A stretch of DNA of 23,500 nt from Zygnema cylindricum. Its lineage: Eukaryota; Streptophyta; Zygnematophyceae; Zygnematales; Zygnemataceae. How positions within the stretch are numbered: position 1 is the first letter of the stretch; each line of letters opens with the position of its first letter. The notes below the pieces were generated by a model, which ran no database searches, was not told the origin of the DNA, and saw only the letters and a list, made by a program, of their open reading frames with translations. This document shows positions 9,524-17,555 of the stretch, one piece after another. The DNA lies in assembly GCA_037447655.1 (NCBI GenBank), contig JBBHKE010002638.1, positions 64,001 to 87,500 on the forward strand, written 5' to 3'. The position numbers and the translations under genes were made by a program.

Positions 9524-10340
9524 TAGTGCTCTGAATCGCTAAGGATTTGTTGATAACCGATATGGGCATTTTTGCGGGATGCCGCTAATCGATATATTGG
9601 TATGATATATCGCTATGGGTGTTATCGCTGATAATTAACCAATAATATCGCTTATTTATCAGCGATAATACCGATATCGATAACTATCGGCGACATTTGT
9701 ACGGGCCGTACACTCAACTGTACGTGTTATTCCCTTAATGTGCTGCGGACCCACTTCCCAATTTTTGTAAAAAAATGCGATATTTCCTTGATTATTTATA
9801 ATTTAAGGGGGTTTTACGTGGGTTCCACGCTCACATACCCGTTCAGAATGTCCTTTTGATATTTTTTTTTTTTGCAAGGATAGTTACGCCCTCATATCAC
9901 TTCCATGGTGGCAGTAAATGGCGGTAGTCTATCAGATGTGTTCGTATGCTTTGTTTGTATGTTCGTCTGTTTTTTTCGAAAAAGTTTGATTTATAAATTT
10001 AGAATATAATTTAATATTTTCGTTTCCGTACGATGGTTCTAGAACTATAAAGTATTATTTTAAATTTGTCGACGTTATCTTCTACGCTGCCCGTAATAAA
10101 TTTCAATTAAACAGATACGGAACAGATTCTTATACGTGGCATGCCACGCTATATAAATCAATAATATAATACCGTATGTTATAAAGTACTAATATATGCA
10201 TACTATATTTTTTTAAAGTTATCGTCGATATGGAACTTGTTGGTCTCGGACCGATATATGGGGACCTCTGACCGTTTGAAAACCGATAACTATCGGTATC
10301 GGTGTTATTGCGATAATTTTTTTACCGATACACAACACTA
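9524..10340. mobile_element. hAT-like non-autonomous element (tentative)
   Basis: The left end TAGTGCTCTGAATCGCTAA (9524-9542) and the reverse complement of the right end, TAGTGTTGTGTATCGGTAA (to 10340), agree at 15 of 19 bases. Subterminal regions on both sides are rich in CCGATA/TATCG words, in direct and inverted copies (for example TTATCGCTGATAA at 9622 and TTATCAGCGATAA at 9656; CCGATAACTATCGG near 10281). Such ends and repeated subterminal motifs are typical of plant hAT elements. No transposase frame is present, and the 8-bp flanks (TTATTGTT / GTAATTTT) do not match, so the assignment is tentative. Confidence 0.45.
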
Positions 10341-10942
10341 GTAATTTTTTCCAGAGGTCTTTCATTTGATACCATTTCGTTGCAAAAATTGTGAGATAGA
10401 CACGGTAATGGGAGAGGGAGGGAGAAAGAGACGCCTTCACGGACTTCGCTTTTGACGAAATGACGTCCGTCGGTCGAGACCCCTCCACGGCCCATGTACG
10501 GAAAAACTTGCACGGAAAAAAGTACCCACATGACGGAAACGTGCAGTGGATTTTTGTTACGTACTCTGCGCAGAAAAGTTTTTAAAAACCTACGACGCGT
10601 GCGACATCGTCTGCCTATTCGTTGACATCATGGAACTTTAGTTAAAATCACCTCGCAAGGTTGTGTAGAAGTTTGAAGATGAGCTAGATGGACGCGAAAG
10701 TGGGTCGAAACGCGCTAGACGACAAGCTGCACTATTTAAAGTTTCAAAGTGACGAAAATTGTACTGTGGTAATTTCAGTTTTTTGGTACGGCTGCGGATT
10801 TTTTCGTTGAGGGCTAAGTTTTGGAAGAAAACAACAGAAAAAAACCCTAACTTTATCTCATGGGAAATTGCCCTAAGTTCCCTAAGTTACAATTACATGG
10901 GGCCTTACCCTTACCTGTGAAATGGACCTTACTAGGTTTAAA

Positions 10943-11018
10943 GCATAGTTCAAAAGTATGTGAAAGTACACCCATACAATATGCCTATTGTACGCAAAAA
11001 ATACAATATACCATAGTT
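10943..11018. mobile_element. Fragment of the GCATAGTT MITE family
   Basis: It starts GCATAGTTCAAAAGTATG and shares the following word order (GTGAAAGTA, CCCATACAATATGCCTA, GCAAAA, ATACAATA) with 14590-14660. It ends near ACCATAGTTGTTC. It appears to be a truncated or very short copy of the element intact at 14590-14896. Confidence 0.6.
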
Positions 11019-11345
11019 GTTCAAATCGCGCGATTTTTTCCTTTTTTGCGATTGAAACGTATAATTCGTGACTTTTGAAAAAATCGTAAAAAAACGTGTA
11101 CTGTAAACTGAAACTGAAATTTTACGGAAACCTGTAAACTAATTACTGTAACTGTACATTTCTTCACGGATATGTACGGAATAAAACGGGAAATATGTGT
11201 CGCACTTATTGGTACTTTCTGTTCAGTGAACTGAACAGAAATACCACGGAAGTTGTACGTTATATAATCGAAAATGTACGGACATTTTCGAAAAGAGACG
11301 TTGGACGTCACAATAATTTCGCGCATTCAGTTTGAAATTTGTAAG

Positions 11346-11380
11346 GGCGTCTTCTTCAATTTTTTTTGAAAGAAGACGCC
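11346..11380. repeat. Perfect-stem hairpin
   Basis: GGCGTCTTCTT pairs perfectly with AAGAAGACGCC across a short, T-rich loop that itself can pair CAA with TTG. The stem is GC-containing in AT-rich surroundings and would be stable in RNA or single-stranded DNA. A short run of T follows the left arm, not the right, so it is not a typical intrinsic terminator, and none is expected in a plant genome. Confidence 0.75.
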
Positions 11381-11723
11381 ATGGAACAGAGACGAAATTG
11401 CTAAAAATTTTATCTTGGTAACATTCGAACCCGGATGCGTTCACTCCGTAGCATACCTTAAGGTGGACGACAGGACTACCATTTGGTAAGGTCGTTCCAT
11501 TCGAAAGATACTCTGTGATAAAAGTTTAAACAGTTTATTTTCTTACCGCTCATTTAACGCGAAAAACTTGCAAACTGCGTTATATGTAATAGTTTTTTGT
11601 TTTTTTATGTACGAATAGTACGGAAGGAAATTCATTAACGATTTTTTGCGATTTGATCAAAAGGTTCAATGCGTTTGTTACGTATAATTCGTCACGTACG
11701 GTACGTTCGCACTAATCGCCGTG

Positions 11724-12039
11724 AACAACTATGCAATATACCCTTAAGATCCATATTGTATTGGCCGCATAATGAAATAAAATAGTAACAGGGTTGAGTT
11801 GCACATGGATCGATAGAGAATTGAACGTCATGTCTAAATTTGATAAAAAAAACGGACAAAAAAATATTTTTCTGCGAGTTTTGAGCGACTTTTTTATTTA
11901 AACCGTCAGATTCGGACGATCGGACGGTCGCTGATGAAAGTAGCGACTTAAGACGATCACATGAAAAGCCTGTAACACAATTTACGATGAAGGCGCCGAC
12001 AAAAGACCTACAATAGAAACGCCTACTTTTGAACTATGG
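11724..12039. mobile_element. Diverged copy of the GCATAGTT MITE family
   Basis: The right part 11902-12039 aligns throughout with 14759-14896: the ACCGTCAGATT...GACGATCGGACGGTC palindrome, AGATCACATGAAAAGCC-like text, AAGGCGCCGAC and the terminal CGCCTACTTTTGAACTATG. The left part shares CTTAAGA-CCATATTGTATT with the other copy. The left terminus is worn (AACAACTATGCAATATAC). No coding frame. Confidence 0.7.
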
Positions 12040-12538
12040 TTTAAAGGGATGTGCACCCGACAGCGTCAAAACTTTTGCATCCGTACTGACGGGTGCAAAA
12101 CGCGCGTGGAGACCCAGCCAAGGAATGAGAAGGACAGATTGCTAAAATGGCGTGACACGTGGCATAAAATAGAACGTCGACGTTCAGATGGCAACTCCTG
12201 TTTGCAATCGCGCAAAGACACCGACTGTCGATGTTGTACAAAGTCCAAATTTTGAATGGTTGCTGTTCTTTTCGTGATCCAGGACGGGTTTGTCGTCAAG
12301 CTCGGACGACAACTGAAGCATGGCATATAACAGTGTTTTGGAACATAGGTTCTGACGCAATTAATAGGAAAAAGAGACGTGGCAATCAATGGTACAAGTC
12401 TGTCCTGCAAATATGAAATATGTCAAAGGGCGACACGCTCATCCTACTTGCGAACCACGTGGCATTCTTGAATACACGTGTAGTGAACGCGATTCGATGT
12501 GTACAGCCTTATTGTGAAAAAGATCGTCAGATCAACTA

Positions 12539-13096
12539 CGCCAATCGCTATTAGCGAAGAAGTTTCTTTAGCGTATTTGAATAATTACCGTGGTTTACGC
12601 TAATTAAGAATTTGAAAATTTTGAAAAAAAACATACATTCTAATTGTTTAATAATTATAATTTGGGTCTTTGAAAAAAGTAAATGTCGGTCACAAACATG
12701 CTTACACTAATATAGGTATTTGTACAAAATCTGAAAAATCATACACAAATCGTACGTTCACACTGTCGAAACGTGGTTGCTAGACGAATATATGCGAACG
12801 TGATATTTGACAACCCAATTTGATCCCCTTTTTAGACCGCACATTCTAATGCGTCCGCGGCTACTAAACACAAAGAATTGTACTTTTTCACTTATAAGGT
12901 ACGTTTATGTACGGTCTGATTCTGATCATACACCACGCTATTTAAAAGATGACGTACTTCCGTTTTGTACGGTACTTGGAAAATATTCCTAAATGGCGTA
13001 CAGAAAAAAATAGAATATGCTACGCTATTGGAGAATGGAGAATAAAAAAAAGCGGGACGGAATTAGCGTACACTACGCTAATAGCGATTGGCGGTG
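12539..13096. mobile_element. TIR element, CGCCAATCGCTATTAGCG ends
   Basis: CGCCAATCGCTATTAGCG at the left end is matched exactly, inverted, by CGCTAATAGCGATTGGCG at the right end (about 13076-13093). The TIR itself holds a palindrome (CGCTATTAGCG). It is about 560 bp, with no transposase and no plausible coding frame. It ends some 30 bp from a second, related element. Sequence near the right end (TTAGCGTA, CTACGCTA) repeats the TIR theme. Confidence 0.6.
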
Positions 13097-13126
13097 TACC
13101 ATAATAATACAGTACAAGTAAGTTCG

Positions 13127-13633
13127 GTACAGTACACCGTGAATCGCTATTAGCGTACATGACGCTAACTGGGGTACCCCTTTTTTTGGGGCAAATTCTC
13201 AAATAGAATAAAGTACGCTAAATGTTTCTGAACGTTATTTGAGGTACCCCGCTCAATACGGTTCATAACTGTAATTTAGTGTCCTTTTAAATAGTGTGGT
13301 GTACGGAATATCAGATATGTACTATTCCGTACCTTTTTAAATTTAATAGTACAAAAAATATAATAATATATAATTGCGTAAATATTTTCCGGCATACGCA
13401 GATGTGAAAAAAACGCGACGGCGTACGATTTGAACAATTTCGTATATCTACATGTTTTAGTGTGGACATATTATGTGCCGAAATTTTTTACAAAGCAGTT
13501 TACAAATTAGAGTACATGATAAATTAGTATCATGGTGTACCCGAAAAAACACAATTTACCGTAAAGTACGCTAATTGTTTCATTACGCTATATTTTTTAT
13601 TACGCTAATAGCGATTCACGGTGTACTGTACTT
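13127..13633. mobile_element. TIR element, CACCGTGAATCGC ends flanked by TA
   Basis: The left end TACACCGTGAATCGCTATTA and the right end CTAATAGCGATTCACGGTGT are exact inverted copies; the identity extends outward to GTACAG and inward to GCGTA, about 31 bp in all. The bases just outside CACCGTG are TA on both sides, which fits a TA target duplication as in Tc1/mariner-type MITEs. Length is about 505 bp, with no coding capacity. More distant inner repeats (GCGTAC, ACGCTA) lie in both halves. Confidence 0.7.
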
Positions 13634-14589
13634 TACTGTACTTCATTCATATGAACGTTGGAAACATCGGTTTTTTTTTGAATTTTTCTACCTTCTTTTT
13701 GAATATTTTTGAAGTAATTTTTTCCCTCCAAATTGCGCCGGCATTTGCGCCGTATGCTGCGCACTTACACGATGATTTGGCCGTCATTTTTGTCATTTTT
13801 CGTCGTATAGTGTCGTTCTACAAGCCGACAAACTGGCAATCTTCGAGTACTGTACTTCCACTATTTGCTCTCTAGTATTAAATACTGCTGATTTTGAATG
13901 GACGAAACAAATGCGCTTAAAGCTTATCGCTTTGGGACTTGCAGTACAGTACAAATTATGTCCTGTACTTATTTAGCCACGTGGTGCACGTTCGGTTCGG
14001 TCAAGTTCAAACCTGTCGGTTCGCTTTGTAACTGGTTTAGGAATTTACGAACCAGATTTAGGGTTTTTTAGGCCGAGTCAAATAGTTCTAACCGTTGACG
14101 AAAATTATTTGGGAGCCTCGAACTGTAATCAAAACTAGAAAATCTGTAAGTAGACGATATGCTGACGTGGTTTCGACACGTCCAGAAAGATCTAACCGCA
14201 GAATGCTAATCGTAGTTATCAGAATTTCGGGATGACCATAGGATGACAATCATAATATTTTCGTGATTTACCGTACGCATTGAATTTCATGATACGCATA
14301 GGTACCGGAATTCATAGTCCGGTCGTCTGGATTCTGGAATTCTACCATAGTTCCCGTAATTTAGGGCTGGGGTCGGTCAATTAGCCAATTAGGTCATTTT
14401 CCGGGTCATTTCATGATCGTTTCAAAGATTGGAAGAATTTTGTCCGTTAGATCACAATCGACCCCCCCAATCATTGGGAAAAAGTCATCCCCCTTTGAAA
14501 ATCAGGAACCGGTTGTCCACCACAGTACAGTTCTACAGTAAATTACTGTAATGTAATTACTTATTAGTTATTACTACCTTCGCTGCATA
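13634..14589. other. Intergenic stretch, no recognisable gene
   Basis: Several GTACTGTAC/CAGTACAG palindromic words lie here (13634-13645, 13942-13951, 14524-14530). The only plus-strand frame of note begins inside the element to the left and shows no domain. Nothing else can be supported. Confidence 0.5.
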
Positions 14590-14896
14590 GCATAGTTAAA
14601 AAGTAGGTGAAAGTAGGCCCATACAATATGCCTACTGTATGCAAAACATACAATACGACCTTAAGACCCATATTGTATTCGGACCTATTCGGACAAATTA
14701 AAACATTCGGACCAAAAATTGGACCAGTTAAAACACTCGGACCAAAAGTATTATTTTCACCGTCAGATTCTGACGATCGGACGGTCTATGATCAAAGTAG
14801 CGATCTAAGAAGATCACATGAAAAGCCCATAACACAACTTACGATAAAGGCGCCGACCAAAGGCCTACCATAAAAACGCCTACTTTTGAACTATGC
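14590..14896. mobile_element. MITE with GCATAGTT...AACTATGC ends
   Basis: The left end GCATAGTTAAAAAGTAGG and the reverse complement of the right end, GCATAGTTCAAAAGTAGG, differ at one position. Both are followed inward by TAGGCC within 20-25 bp. It is about 307 bp. The centre has the palindrome ACCGTCAGATTCTGACGATC-GGACGGT. A diverged relative lies at 11724-12039 and a fragment at 10943-11018, so this is a small dispersed family. The right end touches the next element directly. Confidence 0.75.
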
Positions 14897-14897
14897 C

Positions 14898-15120
14898 TTG
14901 AATCGCTTTTAGTGTTAATTTTTTTTCCGCCACTTAAAACATATTTTCCCCGTGCACACGTATCCAATCTATAATTTCAGACCACCAATCGGAAGGTGAG
15001 AATCTTGCCTTTCAATCGAAACCGTCAGATTGAAAACACGACAAGTGTGCACGGATAAAAGAAGTTATAAGTGACCCAAAAAAGTGAAAAACATTAACAC
15101 TATAAGCGATTCACGGTGTA
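14898..15120. mobile_element. MITE with long inverted repeats, GAATCGCTT...AAGCGATTC
   Basis: The two halves form long imperfect inverted repeats of about 70-80 bp: GAATCGCTTTTAGTGTTAA on the left against the reverse complement of TTAACACTATAAGCGATTC on the right, then CACTTAAAAC against GTTATAAGTG, then CCGTGCACACG against GTGTGCACGG. The right end reads CACGGTGTA, like the 13.1-kb element; the left end lacks the matching CACCG and abuts the neighbouring MITE. Confidence 0.7.
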
Positions 15121-15266
15121 CATCACTGTAGCGTTACTGCCGCAATCATCACAGTAATCGTACAGAATGCCGTACGAATTTGTAATATGTACAAATTGGC
15201 ACTACGCATTTTTCTCTAGTTACGCTGATATTGCGTATAATTTTGATTCTATGCCTTCTAATCTAC

Positions 15267-15325
15267 ACCGTGAATCGCTATTAATCCGTAATAGCGATTA
15301 TCGTGTAATCGCGATACACGGTGTA
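15267..15325. mobile_element. Minimal palindromic element with CACCGTG ends
   Basis: TACACCGTGAATCGCTATTA is followed by CCGTAATAGCGATTATCGTG and, after a second arm, ends CGCGATACACGGTGTA. It is the end motif of the 13.1-kb family folded back with almost no interior, flanked by TA. It could be an internal-deletion derivative or a solo end pair. Confidence 0.55.
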
Positions 15326-15540
15326 CCTTAAATATAGCTAGAAACCAGTACTCTTCAAACTGCAACGGTTGTGGTACGACCGTACGGCTCCTTACTTCAG
15401 CCTATTCTGGCGGGAAAATAACGAATATGTTGATGAATCCAAAACGAATACTTAGGACGGAAATTGGTACTGTACAGTACAGTATATCGATTGCAGTTAA
15501 GTACTGAAGTTAGGGTTTGCAGAAAGTATACTTAGGCAAA

Positions 15541-16440
15541 GGAAGATTGCAGAGGATAGGACGAGGGAGAGACGGCGACAGAGGGAGAGAGGGCGACAGA
15601 GGGAGAGAGAGAAGGGAGAGAAGAAGCACAAGGACTCTGAAGCGTGGAAACAAGCGAGGAGCTTAAGAGAGGGAGAGAGGGAGAGAGGGAGAGAGAGATA
15701 GAGAGAGAGAGGCAGAGAGATAGGAGGGGGAGGGAGAGAGGAATAGGAAAGTCGAGAGAGCGTGAGAGAGAGGAGGGAGAGGGAGAGGAAGACGAAAGGA
15801 GAGAGCGATTGAGAAAGTGAGAAAAGGAGGAGAAGAGAGAGGGAAAAGGAAGGGAAGAGAGGAAAAAAGAGAGGAAGGAAGAGGAAGAGGAAGAGGAAGA
15901 GGAAGAGGAAGAGGAAAAGGAAGAGGAAGAGGAAGAAAGAGAAGAGGAAGAGGGAAGAGAAGAGGAAGAGGAAGAGGGAAGAGGAAGAGGAAGAGGACAA
16001 AAAAGAGGAAGAGGAAGATAGAGGAAGAGGAAGGAGGAAGAGGAAGAGGAAGAGGAACAGGAAGAGAAAGAGAAGAGGAAGAGGAAGAGAGGAAGAAAAG
16101 AGGAAGAGAAGAGGAAGGAGGAAGAGGAATAGGAAGAGGAAGAGGAAGAGGAAGAGGAAGAGGAAGGAAGAGAAAGAGAGGAAAAGAGGAAGAGGAAAGG
16201 GCAGGAAAGAATGGAAAAAAGAACTAAAGGTAATGGAAGGAAGGAAACTCGGGATCAATGGAATGGGAAGAGAGGAAAAGAGGGGGGAGGAGGGAGAAGG
16301 AGGGGAGGAGGAGAGGGGGGAGGAGGGAGGGAGGGGAGGGAGGAGGGGAGAGGAGGGAAGAGGAGAATGAGGAGAGGGTGGAGGGAGGACAGAAAAGAGG
16401 GAGGGGAGGGGGAGGAGGAGAGGAGAGGAGGGAGTGAGAG
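15541..16440. repeat. Polypurine (GA-rich) tract of about 900 bp
   Basis: The plus strand is almost entirely A and G, with GAGGAA/AGGAAG hexamer arrays (densest about 15870-16170), AGAGAGGG units on the left and GGGGAGGAGG runs on the right. Long frames across it on both strands (Arg/Glu/Gly or Ser/Leu/Pro only) are composition artefacts. Such mirror-symmetric tracts can form triplex (H-) DNA. Confidence 0.95.
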
Positions 16441-16604
16441 GTGCATAAATGAATGGAATCGAAATCAACTGAATGACAATAAAAATGCACAGCAGTATGG
16501 TATTGAGGATAAATGGACGCCATGTAGTAGATGAAACGATACTTTATGGATCTCACATAAATGAACTGAAGAAATGGACACCATTCCTTAAATGGAAATC
16601 AGTT

Positions 16605-16850
16605 GCATCATTATTGTTTTTGTCCTCATTGTCATTTCTTCTATCATCATTATCATCATTATCATCATTATCATCATTGTTATCGTTGTTATCATTATTA
16701 TCAATATTGTTATTATCATCATTATTATCATTATCATCATTGTTATCATTATCATGATTATCAGCATTGTCAGCACTGTCATCATTATCATCAACGTCAT
16801 TATTGTTATCATCATCATTACTTTAATGATCATCATCATTGTTATAACAC
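16605..16850. repeat. (ATC/ATT)n trinucleotide tract
   Basis: Imperfect ATCATT / ATTATC / TTGTTATC repeats cover about 245 bp. All frames are open because the repeat lacks stops, giving Ile-, Ser- or His/Tyr-only strings; none is a gene. The tract starts about 165 bp after the polypurine tract. Confidence 0.95.
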
Positions 16851-16902
16851 GGTGTATCCATATTCAAAATGTGCAAAATTTTATGTGGTCCAAACGTGGA
16901 AC

Positions 16903-16975
16903 GGAGATTCCCTCATAGTGAAAATTTCTATGAACAAGAAACTAAGTTCAAGAAATTTCCACTATGGGGAATTCC
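16903..16975. repeat. Imperfect 30-bp inverted repeat (hairpin)
   Basis: The arm 16903-16935 (GGAGATTCCCTCATAGTG, then AAATTTCT and TGAAC) pairs with 16946-16975 (GTTC, AGAAATTTCCACTATGG, GGAATTCC) with about three bulges or mismatches and a 10-nt loop. A weaker match, GTCCA/TGGAC, extends it outward. The size would fit a decayed MITE or a small-RNA precursor. It lies upstream of the gene that starts near 17.5 kb. Confidence 0.7.
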
Positions 16976-17464
16976 TGGACGAGACACTGATTTTGAGTGC
17001 GACTTCCATACCAAATGTTTTACTTTTAGGAAGTAAATTTGTTTTCTAATTTTGGCATTGTCATCATTATCATTACTGTCGTTGGAACTTTTGTTGCTGA
17101 AGGTGCCAAAGTGTTTTTTATAAACCATGTTTAAATTTAACAATATCCAGTTTCCAATTTCCAAAGTTATTTCCAGGGTTCAATGTCCAGTTTTCAATGT
17201 ATAATTTCCAATTTTTAATGTTTCTTCTATTCAACATTTAACCTAAATTGTTCTATGCTTGTTACGGTAAATGCTTTTTGTTCAATGTTTTATTATCCAA
17301 TTTACAACGGTTGATGGTTGGCGTCCAACTTTTCATGAATTTCATATCTTTTAAGTATTTGCTCATGTTTAATGCTAATTTATTCATATGTCTCATTTAC
17401 TTTTCTCGTTCTTTTCTAGTTTTTTAGGTCCTTTAGCTTTTGGTACTCAACTTTTACTGCTTTG

Positions 17465-17551
17465 GTAAGACTCCATTTGGATGCATTTTCTTAAATCTTC
17501 TTTTTTTTTTCTCTTTTTCTTTCTCCTGTTCTTTTACCTTTTTCCCCACAG
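17465..17551 (+). other. Putative 87-nt intron in the 5' untranslated region
   Basis: The donor GTAAGA (17465) and an acceptor after an unusually long pyrimidine tract ending CCCCACAG (17551) are both canonical. If it is removed, the spliced message reads TGA-GGA-ATG: an in-frame stop two codons before the ATG at 17556. That explains why the frame through the tract (from 17481) would encode an implausible Phe/Leu string, and it fixes the start at or after 17556. Confidence 0.6.
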
Positions 17552-17555
17552 AGGA

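Noticed and set aside
15497-16468. 323-codon minus-strand frame rich in Leu/Ser/Pro/Phe, and the overlapping Arg/Glu/Gly plus-strand frames
   Set aside because: They are translations of the polypurine tract; there is no domain and only simple-sequence composition.
16588-17049. Ile-, Met- or His/Tyr-only frames over the trinucleotide tract
   Set aside because: They are open only because ATC/ATT repeats contain no stop codons.
17481-17555. Start of the gene at ATG 17481 with a hydrophobic Phe/Leu leader (signal-peptide look-alike)
   Set aside because: The hydrophobic string is the pyrimidine tract of a canonical acceptor at 17551; the spliced message has a stop just before ATG 17556.
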